DNA of 51,150 nt from Bacteroidaceae bacterium. Its GTDB lineage: Bacteria > Bacteroidota > Bacteroidia > Bacteroidales > Bacteroidaceae. This document shows positions 15,377-23,888 of this stretch, one piece after another. A program made the position numbers and the translations under genes. The stretch is from assembly GCA_017469525.1 (NCBI GenBank), contig JAFUGG010000037.1, forward strand, positions 1 to 51,150, in the 5' to 3' direction. A model generated the notes under the pieces. The model was not told where the DNA came from, did no database searches, and saw nothing but the letters and a program-made list of their open reading frames with translations. Numbering within the stretch: position 1 is the first letter of the stretch; each line of letters begins with the position of its first letter.

Positions 15377-17263
15377 TTATCTGAAGTTGTTGTAAGTCTT
15401 TCTGTTGCCGCTGTCGTCGTTTGTGTCGTCCACGTCCCACCAGAGCCTGGTGCTCTGCTGGTTCTTTGCCTGCAGCTCGGGATGGTTCTGATAGTACTGG
15501 TTCTGGCTTTCGCTATTTGGGTAGAGAAGGCGCTTGATGAGGTGATGGTCGAGCAGCGGGTCGCCCGAAGCGTTTGTGACGACGCCTGTCTCAGTGTTGT
15601 ACATGCCTTCGAGGGCAGGGTAGTCTGTTCGGCGGAAGTCGGCCCAGCCTTCGTTACCGTTGGGGAAGACGGCCATCCATTTGTGCGTGATGAGTGCTTC
15701 GAGCATTCGTTCCTTGTCGCCACTCTGGAAGGTACCGTCCGTGAGGCACTTGACGCCGTCGATGTAGCTTTGTGCCTCGGAAGCGTCCACCTGGTAGTGG
15801 TCCATCGAGGCCTGTATGCCGGCGCGGACATAATCCTCAATACTCATCGTCAGGCCCTCGCCGCTCCAGCCTCTGAGCACAGCCTCGGCCTTGAGGAAGA
15901 GACTTTCCGCATAGCCGAGCCAGACGTGAGGACGGCAGTAGTTGAAGTAAAAGTCGGGGTTCAGGTCCTTCGACGCGGGCTTGGGCTGAGTCTTGGTGAG
16001 GCTGTACTTAAGCTCGGACATGGAGATGGCATCGTCCGGCGCGTTGCGATGACACCCGACGTAGTCCTCTCGGAGAGACTCCTCGCCGGACGCTAAGGTA
16101 GTGGAAGTCATGCCTCCACGGAACCAGCATTTGATGCAGCGAGGGTCGATAATCTTTGTCGTACTGCCTGTGCGTCCGGTCTTTATCGTGTATTCTGCAC
16201 CGCCGGAAGACAATGTGCGATAGAATTGCTCCATGTCCCAGGAGAGGACATACTCGCCGCCATAGGCCACGGAACACATTGCCATGCCGTTCTCGTCGCC
16301 TCCTGCGTCCTCGCCACCGATGTTGACGGCGGCGTACTTGGGCACCGTCTGCATATTGTCGTCGTTCGATTCCATGAGACCATACTGGTTGCTGAGGGCA
16401 GCCTCGGCTTCCTGCTGAGCCCTTTCGGGGTCAACATTCGAGATACGCAACGCCATGCGGAGCCGCAAGGTGTTGGCAAAGCGGAGCCACTTCAAGTCGT
16501 CGCCGAAGTAGCAGATGTCGTCGTCGGTGATGTTGTATTGCGTCGCGTCGTCGGGTTTGATGCTGTCCACGGCTTGCTCCAACATGCGGAACATGCAGTC
16601 GTAGATGTCTTCCTGCGAGTCGTATGCCACGTTGTTCTGCTCGGGTATCTTGGCTTGGACGTATTCCTTGCAAGGCATGTCGCCGTAGGTATCCGTGTGA
16701 GCCAGTAGGACGAAGGCCATGTAGATGCGCACTTTATAGAACATATTCTTGTAGCGCTCCGGGTTGGGGTTGAACTTGAGAGCGCGGAGAATGTTGCGAT
16801 ACTCAGTACAGCGCTGGTTGTAGAAGTCTTCCCATCGGTAGGCGGACCAGCCGTCGGTGTATCCGTAGCGCGGCGAGCCGTTCATGTGTTTCGGCTGGTT
16901 GTAGGCTCCGTAGCCGGAGTAAACGTCGTGCGTGAGGTTTGTGGCACGCTGATACTGCGAGTAGTAGCTCTGGTAGAGGAATGAGCGGAGGTCGCCCGGG
17001 ACAGCGCTGATGTAGTCTTTCCAGTAGGCGGAGTCCTCGGCAGAGACTGTGTAGTTCAGGTTGATGTCGGCATACTTCGTGTCGTCGTCCACGATGATGA
17101 CTTCGCCGCCATTTGTCCCGCCGTTGTCTTCCAAGGCATACGGGTTGTGGCTCATCTCGGTGAGGTCGTAGCAGGAGGCAAGGAGAAAGGCTCCTGCCAA
17201 ACCTCCCCAGAGGGAGGCTTCCTTGATGGATTTCTTTACCTTATTATATATATAATGTGTCAT
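15377..17263 (-). CDS. SusD/RagB-family outer-membrane glycan-binding lipoprotein
   Basis: 628 residues with a lipoprotein signal, lipobox LLASC, lipidated Cys31. The body is typical of SusD-like proteins: helical TPR-rich core, TNLTHDVYSGYGAYNQP near the N-terminus, and a C-terminus with EGWADFRRTDYPAL and LIKRLLYPNSE. It would sit on the outer membrane as the lid of the SusC channel and bind the released glycan. It starts 21 nt after the susC stop and is followed 30 nt later by GH85. It belongs to the SusD_2 or RagB subgroup; I cannot assign the ligand beyond the N-glycan inference from GH85. Confidence 0.93.
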   Translation of the reverse strand: MTHYIYNKVKKSIKEASLWGGLAGAFLLASCYDLTEMSHNPYALEDNGGTNGGEVIIVDDDTKYADINLNYTVSAEDSAYWKDYISAVPGDLRSFLYQSYYSQYQRATNLTHDVYSGYGAYNQPKHMNGSPRYGYTDGWSAYRWEDFYNQRCTEYRNILRALKFNPNPERYKNMFYKVRIYMAFVLLAHTDTYGDMPCKEYVQAKIPEQNNVAYDSQEDIYDCMFRMLEQAVDSIKPDDATQYNITDDDICYFGDDLKWLRFANTLRLRMALRISNVDPERAQQEAEAALSNQYGLMESNDDNMQTVPKYAAVNIGGEDAGGDENGMAMCSVAYGGEYVLSWDMEQFYRTLSSGGAEYTIKTGRTGSTTKIIDPRCIKCWFRGGMTSTTLASGEESLREDYVGCHRNAPDDAISMSELKYSLTKTQPKPASKDLNPDFYFNYCRPHVWLGYAESLFLKAEAVLRGWSGEGLTMSIEDYVRAGIQASMDHYQVDASEAQSYIDGVKCLTDGTFQSGDKERMLEALITHKWMAVFPNGNEGWADFRRTDYPALEGMYNTETGVVTNASGDPLLDHHLIKRLLYPNSESQNQYYQNHPELQAKNQQSTRLWWDVDDTNDDSGNRKTYNNFR

Positions 17264-17284
17264 GACTGTAATCTTTTGGGAATG

Positions 17285-20200
17285 TCAGAAGCCTAAGTTG
17301 ACGGTGAAGCCGTATGTGCGTGCATAGGGGACGGCGAGGAAGTCGAGTGCCTGCGAGAACATCGTGGTGTCGTAGCCGCCTTCGGGATTGCCCGGGGCGT
17401 TTTTCATGAGGAAGCACAGGTTGCGTGCCACGAAGGAGAGGCGCAGCGAAGTGAGCGGTGTCTTACGGAAGAACTTCTTGGGGAAGTCGTAGCCGATGGA
17501 CAGTTCCTTGAGCTTAATGTACGATGCATCGTGTACAAACTCCTCGGCATAGCCTTGGTCGGAGGAGAAGAGGCCTATTGCCTGGTAGTAGGTCTCTGCG
17601 CTGACGGGGATGTCGTTAGGTGTTCCGTCGGCCTTCATGCCTGGTACTGTGAGGTACCAGTCCGCGATGCCGCCTATGGTCTTAAACTCTCCGCGGTCGA
17701 GTGTGCGCTCTGACGTGCCCACCAGCGTCGCCATGCCTTCGGAGACGCTTACTATGTCGCCGCCAAACTTCATGTCGAACATGGCTGAGAGGGTAATGCC
17801 CTTGTAGCTGAAGGAGGGTATGACGGACATCAGCACCTTGGGTTGGATGTTGCCGATAGGGTGGTCGAGCAGCCATTGCTCTTGGTTTCCGTCGCCCGTT
17901 TCGGGCTGTGGCAGTCCGTTGGCATTCACGATGACATTGCCTGCCTCATCGCGTTTCATGAGTTTCTTAGCGTAGATGTCGCCGAGCTTGCCGCCTGTCA
18001 CGGCACCCACCCTGACTGGCATGTGCGTGTCGCCATTGAAGTAGATGCGGTCCACGCCGTCTGCCAGCTCGGCCACGGTGCTGACGTTGTGGGCGAGATT
18101 CAGGTTGAGGTCGAAGGTGAAGTCGCGGGTCTTGACGGGTGTCGTGTAAAGTGTAAACTCGATGCCCTTGTTGTTGACCTTGCCGGCGTTTACCCATTGC
18201 TGGCTCCACGGGGAAGATGCATCGACCAGCATCGCCTGGTTGCGGGTGCTGTTGTAATAGTACGTGAAGTCGAAGCCGAGACGGTTCTGGAGGAACTTCA
18301 TGTCGAGGCCGATTTCGTAGGAACTCTTTATCTCGGGCTTCAGGTCGCTGTTCATCTTGATGGTCTGCACGTTGGACTGTCGGATGCCATTCGAGAAGGT
18401 GTACGATTGGGTGTTATAGAGATTGTAGGGGTCGGGGTCTTTGCCGACCTGTGCCCACGATAGGCGGAGCTTTGAGAAAGTAATCCATCGGGGCAGCGGC
18501 TTGTCGATGGAACTCATGAAGTCAGAGAAGATGTAGCTCAGGGAAGCCGACGGATAGAAGAACGAGCGGTTGCTGGCGGGCAGGGTGGACGACCAATCGT
18601 TTCGGGCGGTGAGGTCCAGCGAGAGGTATTCCTTGAAGGCGACCTGTGCGGAGGCAAAGATGGAGTACATTGCACGGTCGCTGCCGGCATCCGTCGCGCT
18701 GTTGAGTCGCTCGGCGGTATTGAAGAGCCAGGTGTCTTTTCGCAGCAGGTTCTGCACGGACGCCCCGAGGAGTTCGTACTTCTGATACATGATGTTGCCT
18801 CCCAGGGTGTATCCCAGGCGCCAGTCCTCGTTGAGGGTATAGTCGCCGAGGAACATTGCGGAGATGTTGTGCTCGAAATGATTCGTCTCTCCTCGGTACA
18901 TATTATCCTCGGTGAGCTTAGATTGCCAGGTGTCGTCGCCAGTTGTAATGGCCTGATCTGCGAGGCCGAGGTTGGTCTCCTGAATGCGTGTGCGGTAGTA
19001 GTCGAAGGCATACTTGGCCTGGAACTTCAGCCAGCTCTTGAATTCGAGATTGGCTGCGAAGTATCCGAAGGCACGTAGCCGCTCGTCGCTGTTCTGCATC
19101 TGGTGGCGGATGTAATAGGGGTTGCTGTACTGTTGGTTGGGTCCATGCCAGTTCTGATGCGGGCGGAGCGGGGTGCTGTAATGTGCTAAGTCCTCCAGAC
19201 GCACGTTTGCCGGGATGAGGAGCAGCTGCCCTACTTCGCCGCCGAGACCTGTCTGCGGACGGTTGTCGGCCTTTGTCCTGGACAGGGATACCTTGCCGTC
19301 CACGTTGAGCCAACGGTTTATCTGCTGTCCGGCATTGAGGTCGATGGTCATTTTGTTCAGGCGTTCGTCCTTGAACATGCCGTGGTTGTCGTTGAATCCA
19401 AAGGAGAGGCGGAAGTGCGACGACTCGGTCTGCTTGCCCAGGCTTGCCGTGTGGAAGTGCGAGAAGCCTGTCTTGAAGTAGTCGGTCAGCTTGTTGCCGT
19501 AGGCCTGGTAGGGTATGATCTGGCCGTTCCAGGAGTAATCCGGATGGCCGTCCAGCAGCGGACCGTAGGAGTTTTCGCCTTTCATGCCGATGATGTTGTC
19601 GTCTTCGTCGCGTGTGTATGACACTTCGCCCTTGCTGCCCTGGCCGTATTTGTCTTGCAGCTTGATGGTTTGTGCGGGCTGGCTCCACGTGAAGCTGCCG
19701 GAGTAGCTTATGCCCCATCCGTCCTTCTTGGCGCCTTTCTTCGTTGTGACCAGGATGACGCCGTTGCCGGCGCGAGCGCCGTAGAGGGCTGCCGCATTGG
19801 GTCCCTTCAGCACGGATATCGACTCGATGTCCTCGGGGTTAAGGTCGAAGATGGTTCCGCCTCTGTCGTAGCCGCCGTAGGCCGTCACGTCGCTCGACTG
19901 GTTGTCGGAGAAAGGTACGCCGTCCACGACCCATAGCGGCTGGTTGTTGTCCGTGAGGGACGAGTTGCCGCGGATGGTTATCTTGGTGGAGCCGCCCAGT
20001 CCCGTGGAGGCGGTATTCATTTCGACGCCGGCGATTTTACCCGAGAGGGCGGACGTCACGGAGGGGTCGCCTGTCACGTTCAGCTGCTCGCTCTTGAGGT
20101 CCTGAACGGCATAGCCGAGCATTTTCTTCTCTCGCTTGATGCCGAGCGCCGTGACGACTACCTCCTCGAGCTGTGCCGTGTCCTCCGAGAGGACGGCATT

Positions 20201-20590
20201 AATCTTTGACCATTGGCCATTGGCCATTGACTCTTGGGGAACTGTGATTTCCTTCGTGGCGTATCCCATGTAGGAGAAGACCAGCGTGGGGGCGTCCTCG
20301 CCGGTCATGATGGTATAGTTTCCGTCGAGGTCCGTGACGGCTCGCTCGCTGGTGCCCTTGACGGCGACGCTGGCGCCGATGAGCGGTTCGCCCTGTTCGT
20401 CGAGCAGCTGGCCCGTGATTTTCCGCTTCGGTTTCTGCGGCTCATCCTTCTGCACGGCCTGTTCAGGCACGCTCTCCCTGCCGTCGGAAGGGACGGGGAA
20501 GGCTGTGGCGGGCAGCGCCATCAGCAGAGCCGTCATGCCAAGGCGCACGAGACGTCCGCCCATGCGCCCTTTTGTCAGACTTTTTTCCAT
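17285..20590 (-). CDS. SusC/RagA-family TonB-dependent outer-membrane transporter
   Basis: 1101 residues. Domains in order: signal peptide (1-about 30), carboxypeptidase-regulatory-like domain (about 55-130, GEPLIGASVAVKGT...SYMGY), TonB-box-like EEVVVTALGIKRE, plug (TSALSGKIAGVEMN..., NQPLWVVDGVPF, SISVLKGPNAAALYGARAGNGVILVTTKKG) and a 22-strand barrel ending in Phe. It is the energy-dependent import pore of the SusCD pair. A short insertion, ESMANGQWSKI, just before the TonB-box region is encoded by three CCATTGG-type repeats (20204-20232). No regulator (hybrid two-component, SusR or ECF sigma/anti-sigma) is next to it in this window. Confidence 0.95.
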   Translation of the reverse strand: MEKSLTKGRMGGRLVRLGMTALLMALPATAFPVPSDGRESVPEQAVQKDEPQKPKRKITGQLLDEQGEPLIGASVAVKGTSERAVTDLDGNYTIMTGEDAPTLVFSYMGYATKEITVPQESMANGQWSKINAVLSEDTAQLEEVVVTALGIKREKKMLGYAVQDLKSEQLNVTGDPSVTSALSGKIAGVEMNTASTGLGGSTKITIRGNSSLTDNNQPLWVVDGVPFSDNQSSDVTAYGGYDRGGTIFDLNPEDIESISVLKGPNAAALYGARAGNGVILVTTKKGAKKDGWGISYSGSFTWSQPAQTIKLQDKYGQGSKGEVSYTRDEDDNIIGMKGENSYGPLLDGHPDYSWNGQIIPYQAYGNKLTDYFKTGFSHFHTASLGKQTESSHFRLSFGFNDNHGMFKDERLNKMTIDLNAGQQINRWLNVDGKVSLSRTKADNRPQTGLGGEVGQLLLIPANVRLEDLAHYSTPLRPHQNWHGPNQQYSNPYYIRHQMQNSDERLRAFGYFAANLEFKSWLKFQAKYAFDYYRTRIQETNLGLADQAITTGDDTWQSKLTEDNMYRGETNHFEHNISAMFLGDYTLNEDWRLGYTLGGNIMYQKYELLGASVQNLLRKDTWLFNTAERLNSATDAGSDRAMYSIFASAQVAFKEYLSLDLTARNDWSSTLPASNRSFFYPSASLSYIFSDFMSSIDKPLPRWITFSKLRLSWAQVGKDPDPYNLYNTQSYTFSNGIRQSNVQTIKMNSDLKPEIKSSYEIGLDMKFLQNRLGFDFTYYYNSTRNQAMLVDASSPWSQQWVNAGKVNNKGIEFTLYTTPVKTRDFTFDLNLNLAHNVSTVAELADGVDRIYFNGDTHMPVRVGAVTGGKLGDIYAKKLMKRDEAGNVIVNANGLPQPETGDGNQEQWLLDHPIGNIQPKVLMSVIPSFSYKGITLSAMFDMKFGGDIVSVSEGMATLVGTSERTLDRGEFKTIGGIADWYLTVPGMKADGTPNDIPVSAETYYQAIGLFSSDQGYAEEFVHDASYIKLKELSIGYDFPKKFFRKTPLTSLRLSFVARNLCFLMKNAPGNPEGGYDTTMFSQALDFLAVPYARTYGFTVNLGF
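20204..20232. repeat. CCATTGG simple repeat inside susC
   Basis: Three tandem CCATTGG/CCATTGA words within the coding sequence, read in frame as part of ESMANGQWSKI. Related SusC proteins usually pass directly from the regulatory-like domain to the acidic stretch before the TonB box, so this looks like an inserted repeat. The korA leader (22003-22031) carries a similar ATGGCAA/ATGGTAA repeat. Confidence 0.65.
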
Positions 20591-20620
20591 TAGTTATGTA
20601 TTTTTATTCATATTGCGTGA

Positions 20621-20628
20621 CAAATTTA
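20621..20628 (-). promoter_or_regulatory. Likely -7 box for the susC operon (TAAATTTG)
   Basis: On the minus strand TAAATTTG fits the TAnnTTTG consensus and lies about 30 nt upstream of the susC ATG. The -33 region is AT-rich without a clear TTTG. Confidence 0.5.
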
Positions 20629-20893
20629 CACATTATTTTATGATTAAACGAAAATAATGTAAAATTTTGTGGTTATGCCTTTATTTTTGCATCCCATCTT
20701 GCTTTGCGAAGTGTCAGCTAAAACGATGTCTTTGCTGACATTGTGCTTTTCGCCGACCGTCTGAGAATGACGCGAAAATGCCCGAGCGGTACCGAGGCTC
20801 AAAAGAAGGGCTGTTTTTCGCGTTTTTGTAACAGGTTGAGGCTGTGAGGCTTAACTTTTTCTTGGGTCGATTCGGCCCGTATTTTCCCCCGAT

Positions 20894-21069
20894 TTAGCAT
20901 ATAAATATGCCCTTTTGGGCATGTCTTTGTGCCCTTTCCGACACGTTGAAACGCCAAACGCAACACGTTGCGTCGGCAAATGCAATGTGTTGCGTTGGCA
21001 AATGCAACGTGTTGCGTTGCCCGATTCGACCTTTTGGGGTCGCTTTTTCGACGTGATTTATGCTATTTT
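20894..21069. repeat. 22-nt array with changing palindromes (up to 8 units)
   Basis: The solid core is four units at 20938, 20960, 20982 and 21004 (GCAACACGTTGCGT + CGGCAAAT and close variants). In the same 22-nt phase lie units with unrelated dyads: GCATA..TATGC (20894), GGGCA..TGCCC (20916) and CGACC..GGTCG (21026). Read on the reverse strand the core units match 17 of 22 positions with the array at 6871. Extension beyond the core rests on phase and dyads only. Confidence 0.85.
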
Positions 21070-21158
21070 GCAACGTTTTGCGTCAGAATTTGAAATAGCA
21101 AAACGTAAGCAAAACAACCAGTCTGCCTTGCAAAAAGATAGTTTTACGTTTGGTCGGT

Positions 21159-21668
21159 CTATTCGTTAAAAAAGGGCACTTTCACGCAGATTTTGCGCAC
21201 CGAGGCAGGTTTGCCGTCCACGGCCATGCAGGGTTTGTGGGCGTCGGAAGGAAAGAAAAGCTGTATGCTCTCTCGGCTCACCACGACGCGCCTCACGTCC
21301 GTGGCGTCGGCGTAGAGAATGTAGTCGCCCGCCTCGTCGAAGCTCCCTTGCGGCTCAGACGCGTTCTGCTTGTCCGCCACATACACCCATTCTCTTCCCG
21401 AGGCAAGTATCTGGACGTCAATATACTGGCGGTGCAGCTCGAAGAGATTGGCCGTCTTCGTCTCGTACTCGCTGACGTTGGCGTAGGCTCCCGCGCCAAT
21501 CTCGTTCCTTCCAAGTGGCAGGGCGTCCAGGTCGGCCTCTTCGAGGAACCTCGCCACCGCTTCCCATGCCTCCGGCCGATGCTCTATCTGGGCATCCATC
21601 GCCAGCAGGTCATTCTCCTTCCCCAGCGGCAAAGTGCGCCAGAGAGCTTTGATTTCAGTCGTCGTCAT
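21159..21668 (-). CDS. YhcH/YjgK/YiaL-family protein (DUF386)
   Basis: 169 residues with the family signature E...HRQYIDVQ in the middle and FFPSDAHKP near the C-terminus. The family has a jelly-roll fold with a metal-binding pocket; members are found with sialic-acid, beta-galactoside or other sugar catabolic genes and some have been proposed to act on free sugars (anomerase or isomerase-like), but the exact reaction here is unknown. The leader directly before the ATG consists of 8-nt TTTGGTCG/TTTAGTCG repeats. It is on the same strand as the N-glycan operon but separated from susC by the 22-nt array, so probably an independent transcript. Confidence 0.88.
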   Translation of the reverse strand: MTTTEIKALWRTLPLGKENDLLAMDAQIEHRPEAWEAVARFLEEADLDALPLGRNEIGAGAYANVSEYETKTANLFELHRQYIDVQILASGREWVYVADKQNASEPQGSFDEAGDYILYADATDVRRVVVSRESIQLFFPSDAHKPCMAVDGKPASVRKICVKVPFFNE

Positions 21669-21712
21669 AGTTTGGTCGTTTGGTCGTTTAGTGGTTTAGT
21701 CGTTTAGTAAAT
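21669..21712. repeat. TTTGGTCG octamer run against the start of the YhcH-family gene
   Basis: Five octamers (TTTGGTCG twice, TTTAGTGG, TTTAGTCG, TTTAGTAA) begin three bases after the start codon on the plus strand, so they form the immediate 5' leader of the minus-strand gene. Confidence 0.85.
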
Positions 21713-21831
21713 TGCCTGCAAAATTACAAAAAGATTAAAGAATAAGGAATAAAGCGTGGGGAAAATGCGCGAAAAGCTCATCGAAAAGAAAAATTCTTCA
21801 TTCTTCATTCTTCATTCTTATTTTTTTTTAG

Positions 21832-21839
21832 TACCTTTG
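21832..21839 (+). promoter_or_regulatory. -7 box (TACCTTTG) for tRNA-Arg
   Basis: TACCTTTG matches TAnnTTTG and lies 40 nt before the tRNA 5' end. It is preceded by a run of TTCTTCA heptamers (21794-21820) and a T tract. Confidence 0.65.
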
Positions 21840-21878
21840 CACGTCGTAAAGTCAGTTGAAGGATAACGCATCAGTCAG

Positions 21879-21950
21879 GCTCCTGTAGTTCAACGGATAG
21901 AATAGAAGTTTCCTAAACTTTAGATAGGGGTTCGATTCCCCTCGGGAGTA
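21879..21950 (+). tRNA. tRNA-Arg (anticodon CCU)
   Basis: The cloverleaf can be drawn by hand: acceptor GCTCCTG with CGGGAGT (one terminal G-U, one internal U-G), D stem GTTC/GAAT, anticodon stem GAAGT/ACTTT with 7-nt loop TTCCTAA (anticodon CCT, reads AGG), T arm AGGGG-TTCGATT-CCCCT, discriminator A at 21950. The CCA end is not encoded. Confidence 0.93.
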
Positions 21951-22002
21951 CACTCTATGAAAAAGAGAGTGAAACGTGAAACAAGACACATTTACTTTTG
22001 CT

Positions 22003-22040
22003 GAAATGGCAAATGGTAAATGGCAAAAGACAAATAAGAG
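22003..22040 (+). repeat. ATGGCAA/ATGGTAA repeat in the korA leader
   Basis: The words AAATGGCA, AATGGTAA and ATGGCAAA follow one another and end about 10 nt before the korA ATG at 22041. This is another repeat-built leader. Confidence 0.7.
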
Positions 22041-23879
22041 ATGGAAATAAAAGAAAAAGAATCAGTAGTAGTAAGGTTCTCAGGCGATTCCGGCGATGGC
22101 ATGCAGCTCGCCGGAAATATTTTTTCTACGGTGTCCGCCACCGTGGGCAACAGCATCAGCACCTTCCCGGACTACCCCGCCGACATCCGCGCTCCGCAAG
22201 GCTCGCTCACCGGCGTCAGCGGTTTCCAGGTCCACATCGGTGCCGAGCAGGTCTATACGCCTGGTGACCTCTGCGATGTTCTCGTGGCGATGAACGCCGC
22301 AGCACTCAAGACGCAGTATCGTTATGCCAAACCCGACGCTGCCATCATCATCGATACCGACAGCTTCGGACCTAAAGACTTGGAGAAGGCACAGTTCCAA
22401 ACCGAGGATTACCTCGGCGAGATGGGCATCGATGCGGACCGTGTCATCGCCTGCCCCCTCACGTCGATGGTGAAGGATTGTCTGGCTGACAGCGCTATGG
22501 ACGCTAAGAGCGTGAGCAAATGTCGCAACATGTTCGCCCTCGGCCTCGTGTGCTGGCTGTTCGACAGAGACCTCGACGTCGCCTTCAACTTCCTGCGTGA
22601 GAAGTTCGCGAAAAAGCCTGAAATAGCCGAGGCAAACATAAAAGTCATCCAGGCCGGCTACGATTACGGGCACAACACGCACTCCAGCGTGGCCAACGTA
22701 TATCGCATCGAGACCAAGAACAAAGTGCCTGGTCGCTACATGGACATCACCGGCAACAAGGCCACAGCGTATGGCTTCATCGCCGCTGCCGAGAAGGCTG
22801 GGCTGAAGCTCTACCTCGGATCTTATCCCATCACACCCGCTACCGACGTCCTCCACGAACTCTCGAAGCACAAGAGCCTCGGCGTCATCACCGTTCAATG
22901 CGAGGACGAGATAGCAGGCTGCGCGTCGGCAGTAGGCGCTTCGTTCGCTGGAGCACTCGCCGTAACGAGCACATCCGGCCCCGGCATCTGCCTCAAGAGT
23001 GAGGCGATGAACCTTGCAGTCATCATGGAGCTGCCCCTCGTCGTGCTCGACGTGCAGCGAGGCGGACCTGCGACGGGTCTTCCAACGAAGAGCGAACAGA
23101 CCGACCTCTTGCAAGCTCTCTTTGGTCGTAACGGCGAGAGCCCAATGCCTGTCGTTGCCGCAGCAAGCCCCACCGACTGCTTCGAAATGGCATACGCTGC
23201 CTCGAAGATGGCGTTGGAGCATATGACACCCGTGATTCTCATGACCGATGCCTACGTTGCAAATGGTTCCGCAGCCTTCAAACTGCCCAACCTCAACGAG
23301 TATCCCGCCATCAATCCGCCTTATGTCCCAGAGGATTTGAAAGGCTCCTGGACCCCATATATGCGTAATCAGGAGGGCGTTCGCTACTGGGCTGTGCCCG
23401 GGCGCGAGGGCTTTGAACACATTCTGGGCGGTCTTGAAAAGGACGACAAGACAGGTGCCATCAGCACAAATCCCGAGAATCACGACCTCATGACACGCAA
23501 GCGTCAGGCTAAGATAGCTGCCATCCCCGTGCCCGACCTCGAGGTGCTTGGCGACAAAGACGATGCCGAGTTGCTCATCGTGGGCTTCGGCGGCACCTAT
23601 GGTCACCTGCATGCTGCGATGGACGAACTGCGTGCCCAGGGCAAGAAGGTTGCCCTCGCGCACTTCCGCTACATCAATCCCCTACCCAAGAACACTGCCG
23701 ACGTCCTGCGTCGCTACCCGAAGGTCGTAGTAGCCGAACAGAACATGGGACAGCTCGCAGGCTGGCTCCGCATGAAAGTCGACGGCTTCGTGCCTGAACA
23801 GTACAACGAAGTCAAAGGCCAACCCTTCAAGGTCGCCGAACTCGTCAAGGCATTCACAGAGATATTGAACAAGGAATAA
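22041..23879 (+). CDS. korA: 2-oxoacid (2-oxoglutarate):ferredoxin oxidoreductase, fused gamma-alpha subunit
   Basis: 612 residues. The N-terminal about 190 are the gamma domain (RFSGDSGDGMQLAGNIFSTV...FPDYPADIRAPQGSL). Then comes the alpha pyrimidine-binding domain with LGSYPITPATDVLHEL and TSGPGICLKSEAMNLAVIMELPLVV, followed by a transketolase C-terminal-like domain. With KorB it forms the CoA-dependent enzyme that interconverts 2-oxoglutarate and succinyl-CoA, passing electrons to ferredoxin. Normally korB follows directly; here a GxxExxY gene lies between them. The substrate is inferred from similarity to Bacteroidales KorA; a general 2-oxoacid is the alternative. Confidence 0.9.
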   Translation: MEIKEKESVVVRFSGDSGDGMQLAGNIFSTVSATVGNSISTFPDYPADIRAPQGSLTGVSGFQVHIGAEQVYTPGDLCDVLVAMNAAALKTQYRYAKPDAAIIIDTDSFGPKDLEKAQFQTEDYLGEMGIDADRVIACPLTSMVKDCLADSAMDAKSVSKCRNMFALGLVCWLFDRDLDVAFNFLREKFAKKPEIAEANIKVIQAGYDYGHNTHSSVANVYRIETKNKVPGRYMDITGNKATAYGFIAAAEKAGLKLYLGSYPITPATDVLHELSKHKSLGVITVQCEDEIAGCASAVGASFAGALAVTSTSGPGICLKSEAMNLAVIMELPLVVLDVQRGGPATGLPTKSEQTDLLQALFGRNGESPMPVVAAASPTDCFEMAYAASKMALEHMTPVILMTDAYVANGSAAFKLPNLNEYPAINPPYVPEDLKGSWTPYMRNQEGVRYWAVPGREGFEHILGGLEKDDKTGAISTNPENHDLMTRKRQAKIAAIPVPDLEVLGDKDDAELLIVGFGGTYGHLHAAMDELRAQGKKVALAHFRYINPLPKNTADVLRRYPKVVVAEQNMGQLAGWLRMKVDGFVPEQYNEVKGQPFKVAELVKAFTEILNKE

Positions 23880-23888
23880 AATATAATA

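Larger units (their letters stand above)
20591..21158. other. Region between YhcH-family gene and susC
   Basis: No gene. It holds the susC promoter (-7 box at 20621-20628), an AT-rich leader, a potential hairpin GTCAGC...GCTGAC (about 20715-20741), and the 22-nt array (20894-21069). Confidence 0.75.

Noticed and set aside
20915..21169. Plus-strand 84-codon frame over the array upstream of susC
   Set aside because: It is array translation with no homologous features, and it runs into the end of the opposite-strand YhcH gene.
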